Notes under the pieces: model-generated
What the model saw: only the letters and a program-made list of their open reading frames with translations
What the model was told of the DNA's origin: nothing
Database searches by the model: none
Made by a program: the position numbers and the translations under genes
Shown: in pieces, positions 40,816 to 50,367 of the stretch
Layout of the letters: the number at the start of each line of letters is the position of its first letter
How positions within the stretch are numbered: position 1 is the stretch's first letter
Source of the DNA: Kaistella chaponensis
GTDB taxonomy: Bacteria > Bacteroidota > Bacteroidia > Flavobacteriales > Weeksellaceae
DNA: 64,000 nucleotides
Direction of reading: 5' to 3'
NCBI RefSeq assembly: GCF_900156725.1
Contig: NZ_FTOI01000005.1
Coordinates: forward strand, 124,001 to 188,000

Positions 40816-43260
40816 TTAATCTTTAATATAAATTCTTTTAACTCGACGAGAAATAGAAGTTAATACTTCATAAGGTATTGTTTTACAATAGTTTGAAAAT
40901 TCCTCAAGCGAGGGTTTATCGTTAAAAATGATTACTTCTTCGCCCTCATTTATAGATTCATTGCCGATATTGATCATCATCATATCCATGCATACATTTC
41001 CGATGATTGGGAAAAGTTTTTGATGAATTCCCACTTTACCAACTTCATTGCCGATCAACCGCGGAATTCCGTCTGCATAACCAACGGGAATTGTGGCGAT
41101 TTTGGTAGTATTTTCAGCCTTAAATTTTCTGTTATAACCAATAGAATCTCCTTTTTCCACTTCTGAAATCTGAGATATCACTGTTTTAAAACGGACCGCA
41201 TTTCGCAGCTGTTTCTTTATTTTTTGATCCGGTGAAATCCCTATCATTCCTATACCAATTCGTACCATATCATATTGAAAATCAGAATAATTAACAATTC
41301 CGGAAGAATTTAAGATATGCCTCATTGGTCGGTATTGCAATCCTTCCATTAACTTTTCGGAATTCTGTGAAAAAGTTAGAATTTGATCCATGGTATAATC
41401 CTTTTCATTTTCATCATCAGCAGAAGACAGATGGCTAAAAATTGATTTTACCTCTACATTCATGGTATTCAACTTTTGCTTGAGTTCAATTAACTCATCA
41501 GCTTTAAAACCAAGACGGTGCATTCCTGTTTCCAATTTTATGTGAATCGGATATTTTCTCTGAGTACCTTTGTGCAAAAGCTGTTCATTAAAAAGATCCA
41601 AAACTCGGAAACTATATATTTCCGGCTCCAAGTTATAGTCGATAATACTGTTATAGCTGTGTTGCTCCGGATTCATCACCATTATGGGTGTAGTAATTCC
41701 ATTTTTTCGCAAGTCGATTCCTTCATCTGCGTATGCAACACCAAGATAATCAATATGATGGTGTTGTAGAAATTCTGCAATTTCATATCCTCCCAAACCG
41801 TAAGAATACGCCTTTACCATTGCCATCATTTTGGTTTCAGGGTGAAGTAAAGATTTGTGGATATTGATGTTATGAATAATAGCATTTAAGTTAACCTCTA
41901 AAACCGTATCATGCTTTTGTAATTCTAAAAAAGTTTTTAAACGATCTGTTTCAAATTTTCGGGCTCCTTTTAATAAAATCAATTCATCCTCAATTTGATT
42001 AAGTTGTGTACTTTCAATGAGTTCGGTTGTATTATTAAAAGTAAAGGTTTGAGCCGTAAAAAGGTTTTCAAAATTTACGATTTCTTCGCCAATGAGAAAT
42101 ACTTTACTGAAATCTTGCTGATTTGTTAATTCTGCAACTTCATGATATAATTTTTCGGAATCTTTTCCTTCTACAAAATCCGTTAAAATGAGGGACTTTT
42201 TTGGCTTGTTATACTGATGAATGAATTGAAAGGCAATTTTCAAAGAGTCCATGTCTAAATTGTAGGAATCATTGATCACCAAATTATTTCGCAGTCCGTT
42301 TACACTTTCTAAACGCATTTCAACAGCTTTTAAGGCGTTGATCTTTTTAGTAATTTCTGCATGGTCAAATTTCAGCTCTTTTAATAAGGTGATCACGCAC
42401 ATTGCATTACTTAGGGTAGCTTCATCTCGCTGTGAAATTGGTATTTTAAATTCCTCGTTGAAATATTGAATGATCAACTTCTCTGAAGTTCCTCGCCATT
42501 CATTCTTGATGTAAACATTATTATAGCTTTCAAATCCGAAAGATATTAAATTTTTACTTGAATAAAGATTAGTGATAAGATTGTACACTAGTGCATTATC
42601 ACCATTAAAAATAATTGTCTTTGAATGTTTAAAAAGTGCAATTTTTTCTTTGATGAGTTGTTCTTCCGTTTCAAAATTAGAAGCGTGCGCGGAACCGATA
42701 TGAGTGAGAACTCCGATTTCTGGAGAGAAAATATTTTCTAATATTTCCATTTCTCCAAGTTTCGAAATTCCTACTTCAAAAATTCCAAGCTCATCTCTTT
42801 CAGTAATTTCCAACAGTGAAACAGGAAGTCCCAATTGAGAATTAAAACTTTTCGGACTTTTTACCGTAATAAACTCATCAAAAATACTTTGGTAAAGCCA
42901 TTCTTTTACAATGGTTTTTCCGTTACTGCCAGTAATTCCGATCGTTTTAAGCGAAAATTGCTGAAGATGGTATTTTGCTAGTTTTTGAATAAATTGAATT
43001 GCATTGTCAACAATAATCCAAGTTACGTCTTTAAGGTTGGGAAAATAATGTTCACTGATGATGATTTTTACTCCTTTTTCAACGGCAGATTGAATGTATT
43101 TTTCCCCAGAATTTTTTGAAGTATTGATTGCAAGAAAAGCAATCTTCGAACTGGTGTAAATATTCCGAGTGTCAAATTCAATTGTTTTGATGAGAAGATC
43201 ATCCGAACCTATCAGTTTTGACCCCGTGATTTCGGCAATATTTTGCGTTGAATATTTCAT
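40816..43260 (-). CDS. murF-alr: Bifunctional MurF ligase / alanine racemase
   Basis: Fuses two peptidoglycan-precursor steps: MurF adds D-Ala-D-Ala to UDP-MurNAc-tripeptide, and Alr makes D-Ala. The 814-residue protein has the MurF P-loop GITGSNGKTIV (about 108-118), the central-domain LEITERDELGIFEVGIS and GSAHASNF, and a MurF C-terminal domain to about 445. The racemase begins DTVLEVNLNAIIHNI and has the PLP-lysine in MAMVKAYSYGLGGYEIA and the catalytic Tyr in SIGYNRKFKAENTTKI. This fusion is normal in Bacteroidetes. It follows tdk by 3 bp. Both active sites look intact, so I see no reason to treat either half as degenerate. Confidence 0.95.
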   Translation of the reverse strand: MKYSTQNIAEITGSKLIGSDDLLIKTIEFDTRNIYTSSKIAFLAINTSKNSGEKYIQSAVEKGVKIIISEHYFPNLKDVTWIIVDNAIQFIQKLAKYHLQQFSLKTIGITGSNGKTIVKEWLYQSIFDEFITVKSPKSFNSQLGLPVSLLEITERDELGIFEVGISKLGEMEILENIFSPEIGVLTHIGSAHASNFETEEQLIKEKIALFKHSKTIIFNGDNALVYNLITNLYSSKNLISFGFESYNNVYIKNEWRGTSEKLIIQYFNEEFKIPISQRDEATLSNAMCVITLLKELKFDHAEITKKINALKAVEMRLESVNGLRNNLVINDSYNLDMDSLKIAFQFIHQYNKPKKSLILTDFVEGKDSEKLYHEVAELTNQQDFSKVFLIGEEIVNFENLFTAQTFTFNNTTELIESTQLNQIEDELILLKGARKFETDRLKTFLELQKHDTVLEVNLNAIIHNINIHKSLLHPETKMMAMVKAYSYGLGGYEIAEFLQHHHIDYLGVAYADEGIDLRKNGITTPIMVMNPEQHSYNSIIDYNLEPEIYSFRVLDLFNEQLLHKGTQRKYPIHIKLETGMHRLGFKADELIELKQKLNTMNVEVKSIFSHLSSADDENEKDYTMDQILTFSQNSEKLMEGLQYRPMRHILNSSGIVNYSDFQYDMVRIGIGMIGISPDQKIKKQLRNAVRFKTVISQISEVEKGDSIGYNRKFKAENTTKIATIPVGYADGIPRLIGNEVGKVGIHQKLFPIIGNVCMDMMMINIGNESINEGEEVIIFNDKPSLEEFSNYCKTIPYEVLTSISRRVKRIYIKD

Positions 43261-43263
43261 TTT

Positions 43264-43845
43264 TTACTTGTTCAAAAATTCGTCATTGAAAACCCTTCTG
43301 CTTACCGCTTCATAACTTTCAGTTTCTCCGAGCTGTACAAGATCTTTACTGGCAGAAATTCTTCGTGAATAATTAGCAAGATTTCCTGTTCTTTTGCAAA
43401 TTGCATGTACTTTGGTCACATATTCTGCAGTCGCCATTAAATTTGGCATGGAACCAAAAGGACGACCCATAAAATCCATATCCAGACCGGCAATTACAAC
43501 ACGTATTCCGCTGTTAGCTAGTTTATTAGCAACTTCTACCACACTCTCATCAAAAAATTGTGCTTCATCGATTCCTACAACATCACAGTTAGATCCCAGC
43601 AATAAAATTTCATTGGGACTGTCAACAGGAGTACTCCGAATTTTGTTTTGGTTATGAGATACCACTTCTTCCTCCGCATATCGCACATCTAATTTAGGCT
43701 TGAAAATTTCTACATTTTGTCCAGCCATTTCTGCACGCCGTAAACGCCGGATTAATTCTTCGGTTTTCCCAGAAAACATTGAGCCGCAGATAACTTCCAT
43801 CCAACCGCTTTGTTTTGCATGATTAATTGTATTTTCTAAAAACAT
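43264..43845 (-). CDS. tdk: Thymidine kinase (type II)
   Basis: Phosphorylates thymidine and deoxyuridine in nucleoside salvage. The 193-residue protein has the P-loop [17 protein letters not shown] (21-37), the Walker B-like [12 protein letters not shown], and [18 protein letters not shown], the thymidine-binding lasso. The zinc cysteines of the lasso domain are largely missing: the first pair reads CKRT and the second pair region reads YEAVSRRVF, so three of four expected Cys are absent. Zinc-less forms seem usual in related Bacteroidetes (from family memory, not checked). It heads the tdk-murF/alr-patatin-ybeY operon. Confidence 0.92.
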   Translation of the reverse strand: MFLENTINHAKQSGWMEVICGSMFSGKTEELIRRLRRAEMAGQNVEIFKPKLDVRYAEEEVVSHNQNKIRSTPVDSPNEILLLGSNCDVVGIDEAQFFDESVVEVANKLANSGIRVVIAGLDMDFMGRPFGSMPNLMATAEYVTKVHAICKRTGNLANYSRRISASKDLVQLGETESYEAVSRRVFNDEFLNK

Positions 43846-43874
43846 TTGTTAAATTAGCCGTAATATTTAAAGCT

Positions 43875-43882
43875 CAAAAATA
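43875..43882 (-). promoter_or_regulatory. Candidate -7 element for tdk
   Basis: TATTTTTG on the minus strand, 29 bp upstream of the tdk ATG in the 57-bp gap between divergent genes. Confidence 0.35.
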
Positions 43883-43902
43883 AGGAAATTTAATAAGACT
43901 TT

Positions 43903-44964
43903 ATGATGCAAAACCTTCAAGATATACAAGAAAAAATTTTTTTTGAATCAAAGAATATTCTAGATACCCTTTCGAAAATCAATTCTAAGGAAGAATTACT
44001 TTCAAAACAAGATTTGTTTTCTGAAGTTGCTGATAGAATTGCCTTTTTAAGGATTTTAGAAAAGAATAAAGACAGCTTTCAGCAAATTGCTGAAAATTTT
44101 GAAAATCGAGAAACAAATGAAAAGATAAGTCGATCCGAAGACTTGGTATCCGATTCACCTTTTGAAGAAGATGTGATTGAAGAGGAAGTAATGTTTACCA
44201 CCGAAATCAACGAGATTGATCATTCTTCAGAACACGCAGTTCATGAATTGGGATCCGAAATCAAAGATCCATTTGTCGAGTATAATGCTCCAGAATTATC
44301 CACTCATGAAAATTCAGATTTTGAGGAAGTCAGTCATGATTTAGAAGATTTTGTGGTCAATGGTAATTTTTCTGCAGATAAAGAAATCCCATTGATTATC
44401 GAACAAGAAGAACTTGATTATGCGGAACGAATTTCTCAGAAAGAAAAAGATTTTTTGGAGTCGGAAGATCGACGGAGAAAAATTGTAGAATTTGGGAGAA
44501 TACAAACTCCTCCAATCATTAGTGAGCAAATTTCGGAGGAAAAAGTGATAGAGGCCAATCCAGAAAGGAAATTTAAATTGGCAAATATCAAAGGTTTGAA
44601 AGCAGTTCAAAATTTATTTGATGATGACCCATTAGCAAATATTGAGGAACATGCTGCAGAAACAAAATCCAAAACCGTCGATTCTGGAAGTTTATTAAAA
44701 TCCAATATTCCCACAGATTTCATGGAAGCTCCCAAAAAGCAGCACGAATTCAAATTGGATTTCAATGATAAAATAGCATTTACAAAATATCTTTTTAAAG
44801 GCGATGAAACTGATTTAAAAAATACAATCGACCGATTAAATTCTTTTCAAAATATCGAAGATGCGCGACAATTTCTGAGTGAAGTGTATTATCAAAAAGA
44901 TTGGAGCAAAGTTGATGAATACGCCCAAAGACTTTGGAGTCTGGTCGAAAATAAATTCTTGTAA
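43903..44964 (+). CDS. Conserved acidic hypothetical protein
   Basis: A 353-residue protein with no signal peptide or membrane helix. The middle third (about 60-200) is very acidic (runs such as EEDVIEEEVMF) and probably disordered. The last 80 residues (FNDKIAFTKYLFKGDETDLKNTID..., DARQFLSEVYYQKDWSK, EYAQRLWSLVENKFL) form a compact helical module that I recognise as typical of a Bacteroidetes hypothetical family of unknown function. The gene starts a plus-strand run with a murC-like gene, rsmI, fabG and a membrane protein. Role unknown; the context (murein ligase, RNA methyltransferase) does not settle it. Confidence 0.6.
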   Translation: MMQNLQDIQEKIFFESKNILDTLSKINSKEELLSKQDLFSEVADRIAFLRILEKNKDSFQQIAENFENRETNEKISRSEDLVSDSPFEEDVIEEEVMFTTEINEIDHSSEHAVHELGSEIKDPFVEYNAPELSTHENSDFEEVSHDLEDFVVNGNFSADKEIPLIIEQEELDYAERISQKEKDFLESEDRRRKIVEFGRIQTPPIISEQISEEKVIEANPERKFKLANIKGLKAVQNLFDDDPLANIEEHAAETKSKTVDSGSLLKSNIPTDFMEAPKKQHEFKLDFNDKIAFTKYLFKGDETDLKNTIDRLNSFQNIEDARQFLSEVYYQKDWSKVDEYAQRLWSLVENKFL

Positions 44965-45030
44965 AAATCTTTTCATTCCCAATATTTAAGCGGCTTTTTT
45001 GCAGTAAAAGTCAGAATCAACAAATTTAAG

Positions 45031-46407
45031 ATGACAAAAAGTATTTCAGATTTTCAAAATATCTTTTTCATTGGAGTTGCCGGAGTTGGCATGAGCGCAA
45101 TCGCCCAATATTTAAAAGGAATTGGGAAAGAAGTTTCCGGCAGTGACCGATATTTTCATCCCGATGAATACAATAAAACCAAAGAACAGCTCGAAGCAGA
45201 AGGAATTCATTGTTTTCTGCAAGACGGAAGCGGAATTTCTGAAAATACCGACTTAATCGTAGTTTCCACGGCAATTGAAGATACCGTTTTTGAAGTTCAA
45301 AAAGCCAAAGAACTGGGTATTCCCATTATCAGAAGAAGCGAGCTTTTGGCCATCATTGCAAAAAGTAAAAAAACCGTTGCGGTTGCCGGAACTTCCGGAA
45401 AATCAACAACTTCTGCAATGTTGTATCAAATTTTACTTGATGCAAAATTGGAACCGAGTATTATTTCTGGAGCGGGTTTAACGAGCATCATTAAGCAAGG
45501 AAAAATTGGTAATGCTGCCGTTGGAAAAGGAGATTGGCTCATCATTGAAGCTGATGAAAGCGATGGTTCTGTTGTTCAATATGAACCGGAAATTGGTTTG
45601 CTTTTAAATATCGACAAAGATCATCAGGAAATTGATGAATTAATCGAATTATTTACAATTTTTAAAAACAATTCGAAGAGTTTATTTGTTGTAAATCAAT
45701 CTAATACCTTGGCAAAAACTTTGTCGGCGAATCTTGAAAACGATTTTGCATTTGAAGATAAAAATGCAGGGTTTTCTGCAGAAAATTTTCATCAAGAAGG
45801 ATTTTCCTTAAATTTCGAAGTTTTAAACCAAAAATTTCAGATGAATTCCATCGGAAGACATTCGGTAGAAAATGCAACGGCCGCAATTGCAGTTGCACAT
45901 CAAATCGGTGTTGATTTACAAACATGTGCCGAAAGTTTGGCCAATTATGAAGGAATTTATCGGCGCCATCAAATTCTGGGACAAAAAAACGGAGTTTGGG
46001 TGATTGATGATTATGCACACAATCCTGCAAAATGTGCAGCTTCAATAAAAGCTTGTCAACCTTTGGCGGAGAAAGTGATTGCTTGGTTTCAACCCCATGG
46101 TTATAAACCGACAAGATTTTTGAAAAATGATTTTATTGAAGAAATTTCAAATGCGTTAAGACCACAAGATGAAATCTGGATGAGCGAAATTTTCTACGCA
46201 GGTGGAACTGCTGTAAAAGACATTTCTGCAAACGATTTAATTGAAGAAATTAAAAGTAATGGGAAAAACGCCCATTTTGTTGAAGACCGAAATAATTTGT
46301 TAGAAGCCTTAAAGCCTCAACTGAAAGATGGAACGGTTTTGCTTTTGATGGGAGCAAGAGATCCTAGTTTGGAGGATTTTTGCAAAAATCTCTATGAAAA
46401 TCTATAA
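45031..46407 (+). CDS. MurC-like Mur ligase with divergent P-loop
   Basis: A 458-residue ligase of the MurC/Mpl branch of the Mur family (amino-acid-adding, ATP-dependent, cytoplasmic). Domain 1 has the dinucleotide-like loop FIGVAGVGMSAIAQYL (13-28); domain 2 has GTSGKST (120-126) where MurC enzymes normally read GTHGKT, and EADESD (173-178); domain 3 has DDYAHNPAK and FQPHGYKPTRF in place of the MurC DDYGHHP and FQPHRYTRT. The His-to-Ser change in the P-loop and the DDYAHNP loop suggest altered specificity. In Bacteroidetes the housekeeping MurC lies in the division/cell-wall cluster, so this is likely a paralogue; it could still be the only MurC of this genome. Confidence 0.8.
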   Translation: MTKSISDFQNIFFIGVAGVGMSAIAQYLKGIGKEVSGSDRYFHPDEYNKTKEQLEAEGIHCFLQDGSGISENTDLIVVSTAIEDTVFEVQKAKELGIPIIRRSELLAIIAKSKKTVAVAGTSGKSTTSAMLYQILLDAKLEPSIISGAGLTSIIKQGKIGNAAVGKGDWLIIEADESDGSVVQYEPEIGLLLNIDKDHQEIDELIELFTIFKNNSKSLFVVNQSNTLAKTLSANLENDFAFEDKNAGFSAENFHQEGFSLNFEVLNQKFQMNSIGRHSVENATAAIAVAHQIGVDLQTCAESLANYEGIYRRHQILGQKNGVWVIDDYAHNPAKCAASIKACQPLAEKVIAWFQPHGYKPTRFLKNDFIEEISNALRPQDEIWMSEIFYAGGTAVKDISANDLIEEIKSNGKNAHFVEDRNNLLEALKPQLKDGTVLLLMGARDPSLEDFCKNLYENL

Positions 46408-47142
46408 ATGAGCGGAATCCTATATTTTGTTCCAACTCCGATTGGAAATTTAGAAGACATGACTTTCAGAGCGGTAAAAATTCTGAAGGAAGTCGATTAT
46501 ATTTTATGTGAAGATACCCGAACTTCTGGTTTTTTATTAAAGCATTATGAGATATCTAAACCACTGAAATCGTATCATTTACACAATGAACACCAAACCA
46601 CGCAAAAAGCTATTGATGATTTAAAAAACGGGCAAAACCTCGCAATTATTACTGATGCAGGAACGCCAGGAATTTCGGATCCTGGTTATCTTTTAGCAAA
46701 AGCAGTTTCCGATGAAAATTTGGAAATGCAATGTTTACCAGGAGCAACTGCTTTTGTTCCGGCTTTGGTGGTTTCTGGTTTGCCGAATAACGAATTTCTT
46801 TTTGCAGGATTTTTACCTCAAAAAAAAGGCCGTCAAACCAAACTCAAGCAATTAGCGGAAGAAAAGAAAACCATTATTCTTTATGAAAGTCCGCACAAGA
46901 TCAACACCACTTTGGAACAGATCAAAGAATTTTTTGGGGAGGAAACAAAGGTGAGTTTAAGCCGCGAAATTTCTAAAAAATTCGAAGAGACTAAACGCGG
47001 AACAGTCAATGAGTTAATTGACTTCTCCAAAAGCAAAACTTTAAAAGGTGAAATTGTTTTAATCATCAATAATGTAGAGCAAAAAAGCGATGATGAAGAA
47101 AAACCATTGTCTAAAAACAAATACAAAAACTTAGAAAAATAA
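46408..47142 (+). CDS. rsmI: 16S rRNA (cytidine-1402-2'-O) methyltransferase
   Basis: Methylates the 2'-O of C1402 in 16S rRNA using SAM. The 244-residue protein has LYFVPTPIGNLEDMTFRAV at its start, CEDTRTSGFLLKHY, HNEHQTTQ, ITDAGTPGISDPGYLL, the GATAFVPALVVSGLPNN loop and GFLPQKKGRQTK, all typical of RsmI. Its start codon follows the murC-like stop directly (TAAATG). Its C-terminus has a short Lys-rich tail. It precedes fabG by 11 bp. Confidence 0.95.
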   Translation: MSGILYFVPTPIGNLEDMTFRAVKILKEVDYILCEDTRTSGFLLKHYEISKPLKSYHLHNEHQTTQKAIDDLKNGQNLAIITDAGTPGISDPGYLLAKAVSDENLEMQCLPGATAFVPALVVSGLPNNEFLFAGFLPQKKGRQTKLKQLAEEKKTIILYESPHKINTTLEQIKEFFGEETKVSLSREISKKFEETKRGTVNELIDFSKSKTLKGEIVLIINNVEQKSDDEEKPLSKNKYKNLEK

Positions 47143-47153
47143 ACGAAAATATC

Positions 47154-47897
47154 ATGGGATTATTAGAAGGGAAAGTTGCCCTCATTACCGGAGCAACCAG
47201 AGGAATCGGAAAAGGAATTGCAGAAGTTTTTGCAAAGGAAGGTGCGCAAGTTGCCTTCACTTACGCCGGTTCTGTAGATAAAGCGAAAGCTTTGGAAGAA
47301 GAATTGGGAAAAATCACAAAGGTGAAATCTTACCAATCTGATGCATCCGATTATGATGCTGCTCAACAGTTGGCTGCAGATGTGATCACCGATTTCGGGA
47401 AAATTGATATTTTAATCAACAATGCGGGAATTACGCGCGATAATTTAATGCTTAGAATGTCGAAGGATGATTGGGACACCATTATCAAAGTGAATCTGGA
47501 TTCTGTTTTCAACCTCACAAAAGCGGTGATCAAACCAATGATGAAAGCAAGAGCAGGTTCGATTATCAATATGACTTCCGTGGTTGGAGTAAAAGGAAAT
47601 GCAGGACAAGCCAATTATGCGGCTTCAAAAGCGGGTGTAATTGGTTTTTCAAAATCGATCGCTTTAGAATTAGGCTCCAGAAATATTCGTTGCAATGCCA
47701 TTGCTCCTGGATTTATCGAAACTGAAATGACAAGTGCGCTCGACGAAAAAACCGTTCAAGGATGGAGAGAAGGAATCCCTTTGAAACGCGGTGGTCAACC
47801 GGAAGATGTTGCAAATGCGTGCGTTTTCTTAGCAAGCGATATGTCAACTTATATTACGGGACAAGTTCTGAACGTGGATGGAGGAATGTTGACCTAA
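47154..47897 (+). CDS. fabG: 3-oxoacyl-[ACP] reductase
   Basis: NADPH-dependent reductase of fatty acid synthesis. The 247-residue SDR shows TGATRGIGKGIAEVFAKEG, NNAGITRDNLMLRM, the catalytic Ser in NMTSVVGVKGNAGQANYAAS, Tyr/Lys (YAASKAG), and the C-terminal GQVLNVDGGMLT, all standard for FabG. It sits in the run rsmI-fabG-DUF6056 gene, with an 11-bp gap to rsmI. No acyl carrier protein gene is adjacent. Confidence 0.93.
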   Translation: MGLLEGKVALITGATRGIGKGIAEVFAKEGAQVAFTYAGSVDKAKALEEELGKITKVKSYQSDASDYDAAQQLAADVITDFGKIDILINNAGITRDNLMLRMSKDDWDTIIKVNLDSVFNLTKAVIKPMMKARAGSIINMTSVVGVKGNAGQANYAASKAGVIGFSKSIALELGSRNIRCNAIAPGFIETEMTSALDEKTVQGWREGIPLKRGGQPEDVANACVFLASDMSTYITGQVLNVDGGMLT

Positions 47898-47898
47898 A

Positions 47899-49221
47899 AT
47901 GAAAATCGTCCAGAATATCATCTTATTCTTATCGATTATTGTATTCATCGGTTTGGTATATATTTCATTTTTTAATGTTTATCAAACCGATGATTATATT
48001 TTCTCTTACACTACGCATCAATTAGGATTATTCAATAATATTTTTGATTTTTATTCGCGATGGGGCGGGAGATATTTTGGGTATTCACTCAGTATGTTGA
48101 ATCCCGTTGCTTACGATCAATGGGGAATTTTGCCAAAAGTTTATCCAATTTTTTTGTTATGCTCATTTATTGCGGTTCTTATCCTCAATATCAATTATTT
48201 TTTTAAATATTCTGTTTTAGAATCAGTAAAGAAAGGGTTCTTATTTTTTTTCTTTTATACTGTTCTTTTAGTAAGTATTTCGGAGCATTATTTCTGGATT
48301 ACGGGATCCAACATCTATTTTCTTCCGTTTATTTTATCTGGACTGTTATTGTATAGTATTGGTCAATTCCATCGTTCCCATCGTAGATCATATTTTTATC
48401 TTTCGTGTTTACTCATCGTTCTTTTAATGGGTTCTAATGAGATTTTAGCGCTGCTTTTATGGGGTTCATTAATGATGTTTTACAGCCAGAACAGAAACAA
48501 GCAGAATCTCGCTTTAATTTTGTTAGGAACTTCCTTTTTATTAATCAGTTTTTTAGCACCGGGAAATTTCAATAGATTAGTAACTTCTGATGAATCATTT
48601 GCCACCAAGTGGTTTAAAAGAATTGCAATAATGGGGGCAAACTCGACTTATATTTTTATAAAAAGTATATTGGTAATTCCATTATTTGTAAAAATTTTTG
48701 AAGAGGAATTAAGTACTGTTTCCAAGAAGGTAAATTTGAAAACAGCAGGTAAAATGTGGTTGATTTCATTTCTACCGCTCATTTTTGTTGCTTTTATTTT
48801 TAATACGATTGGACGACAGTTTGAAAGTATTATGATATTTTATTTAGCTACAGGTGCCGTTGTTTGGATGTTTCTTTATGAGCAAATAAAAAAATATTGG
48901 TGGATCAGTTTAATTGTCATTTTTCTACCTTCAATCGATCTTTTCCCTCCAAAATATTCAAATTTTAACTTAAACTATAATTTGAATACAATTATTGAAG
49001 AGGTTTTCCAAACAAATTTGCATGCATATCATACAGAAATCAGAGAAAGAATAGAAACAATTGAAAACTCAAAGCAAGATTCTTTGATTTTACCGAAGAT
49101 CCACCACCTTCCGAAAGTATTATATTTCGAGGAGTTGCCAATGATAAAAGAAGAAGGGAATTATGTGAATGACCAACTTCAAAAATATTTTGATAAAAAA
49201 TCTATTCGCATAGAGGAGTAA
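47899..49221 (+). CDS. DUF6056-like polytopic membrane protein
   Basis: A 440-residue inner-membrane protein with about ten hydrophobic helices. Near the N-terminus it has TDDYIFSYTTHQLG and YSRWGGRYFGY, the Asp-Asp pair and WxGRYF motif seen in DUF6056/GT-C-like membrane glycosyltransferases. A soluble segment (about 375-440) follows the last helix. The substrate is unknown, and the catalytic assignment is a fold-level inference. It starts one base after the fabG stop codon and ends at its own terminator, so it closes the operon. Confidence 0.65.
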   Translation: MKIVQNIILFLSIIVFIGLVYISFFNVYQTDDYIFSYTTHQLGLFNNIFDFYSRWGGRYFGYSLSMLNPVAYDQWGILPKVYPIFLLCSFIAVLILNINYFFKYSVLESVKKGFLFFFFYTVLLVSISEHYFWITGSNIYFLPFILSGLLLYSIGQFHRSHRRSYFYLSCLLIVLLMGSNEILALLLWGSLMMFYSQNRNKQNLALILLGTSFLLISFLAPGNFNRLVTSDESFATKWFKRIAIMGANSTYIFIKSILVIPLFVKIFEEELSTVSKKVNLKTAGKMWLISFLPLIFVAFIFNTIGRQFESIMIFYLATGAVVWMFLYEQIKKYWWISLIVIFLPSIDLFPPKYSNFNLNYNLNTIIEEVFQTNLHAYHTEIRERIETIENSKQDSLILPKIHHLPKVLYFEELPMIKEEGNYVNDQLQKYFDKKSIRIEE

Positions 49222-49249
49222 ATTATTCGAGGGCATTGAATAATTTTTT
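49221..49249 (+). terminator. Terminator of the DUF6056-like gene
   Basis: An 8-bp stem AATTATTC / GAATAATT with a 9-nt loop followed by T-run, starting at the last base of the stop codon. Confidence 0.75.
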
Positions 49250-49252
49250 AAA

Positions 49253-49275
49253 TAAAAAGCTGAAATGAATTTCAG
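49253..49275 (-). terminator. Terminator of guaC
   Basis: On the minus strand CTGAAA / TTTCAG forms a 6-bp stem with a 4-nt loop followed by CTTTTTATTT, just past the guaC stop codon. Confidence 0.65.
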
Positions 49276-49281
49276 TTATTT

Positions 49282-50322
49282 TTAACCGCCAAAAATTTGA
49301 TTTTCCTGTTCCGAAACCCGTATAAAAGTTGTTCTTTTTGAGAGTTCGCGCAATTGAGCAGCACCCACATACGTGCAAGTAGAGCGCACTCCGCCCAAAA
49401 TATCTTTCACTGTTTCTGCGACTGCGCCTTTATAAGAAACCTTTACCGTTTTTCCTTCTGATGCGCGGTATTCTGCAATTCCTCCGGAGTGTTTATCCAT
49501 CGCTGTTTGAGAACTCATGCCGTAAAAAAGACGGTATTTTTTTCCGTTCTCTTCTACAATTTCGCCCCCACTTTCGTCGTGACCGGCAAACATTCCGCCC
49601 AACATTACGAAATCTGCACCACCACCAAAAGCTTTCGCGATGTCGCCCGGAATTTTGCACCCACCATCGGAAATAATATGTCCGCCAAGTCCGTGAGCAG
49701 CATCTGCACATTCGATGATGGCCGAAAGCTGCGGATAACCCACTCCGGTTTTAATTCTTGTCGTACAAACCGAACCTGGTCCAATTCCGACCTTGATAAC
49801 ATCTGCGCCGGCTAAAATAAGTTCTTCTACCATTTCGCCTGTTACAACATTTCCGGCGATGATTGTTTTGTCAGGAAAAAAACCTCGCATTTTTTTAACA
49901 AAATCTACAAAATGTTCGGAATATCCATTGGCAACATCAATACACAAAAAATTAATTTTTGGATGTGCATTGACAATCTGCTGAATTTTTTCTTCATCAC
50001 CGATTCCAATTCCGGTGCTTAAAGCAATATAATCGTAGATGGAATAAGGTTGATTGGCTAAAAAGGCAGTCCACTCTTCTAAAGTATAATGTTTATGAAC
50101 CGCCGTAATAATTTTATCTTTCGAAAGCGCAATTGCCATTTCAAAAGTTCCCACGGTATCCATGTTTGCGGCGATAATTGGAACTCCGCTCCATTGTTTT
50201 TTGGAATTGACAAAATTGAAATTCCGTTCTAAACTTACCTGTGAACGAGATTTCAAGGTGGAGCGTTTCGGTCGGATCATCACGTCCTTAAATCCTAATT
50301 TGAGTTCGTTTTCTATGCGCAT
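49282..50322 (-). CDS. guaC: GMP reductase
   Basis: Reductively deaminates GMP to IMP in purine salvage. The 346-residue protein belongs to the IMPDH/GMPR family and has the catalytic Cys loop [20 protein letters not shown], the [12 protein letters not shown] segment, [14 protein letters not shown] and [26 protein letters not shown]. It lacks CBS domains and has the GMPR-like length and [10 protein letters not shown] segment, which distinguish it from IMPDH. It lies 45 bp after surE on the minus strand, likely in the same unit. Confidence 0.93.
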   Translation of the reverse strand: MRIENELKLGFKDVMIRPKRSTLKSRSQVSLERNFNFVNSKKQWSGVPIIAANMDTVGTFEMAIALSKDKIITAVHKHYTLEEWTAFLANQPYSIYDYIALSTGIGIGDEEKIQQIVNAHPKINFLCIDVANGYSEHFVDFVKKMRGFFPDKTIIAGNVVTGEMVEELILAGADVIKVGIGPGSVCTTRIKTGVGYPQLSAIIECADAAHGLGGHIISDGGCKIPGDIAKAFGGGADFVMLGGMFAGHDESGGEIVEENGKKYRLFYGMSSQTAMDKHSGGIAEYRASEGKTVKVSYKGAVAETVKDILGGVRSTCTYVGAAQLRELSKRTTFIRVSEQENQIFGG

Positions 50323-50367
50323 CTTTTTGAGAGTAAATTTTATTAATTTAAAATAGGAAGTTATATC

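Noticed and set aside
40816-43260. MurF-Alr fusion as a novelty
   Set aside because: The fusion is common in Bacteroidetes and both active sites look intact.
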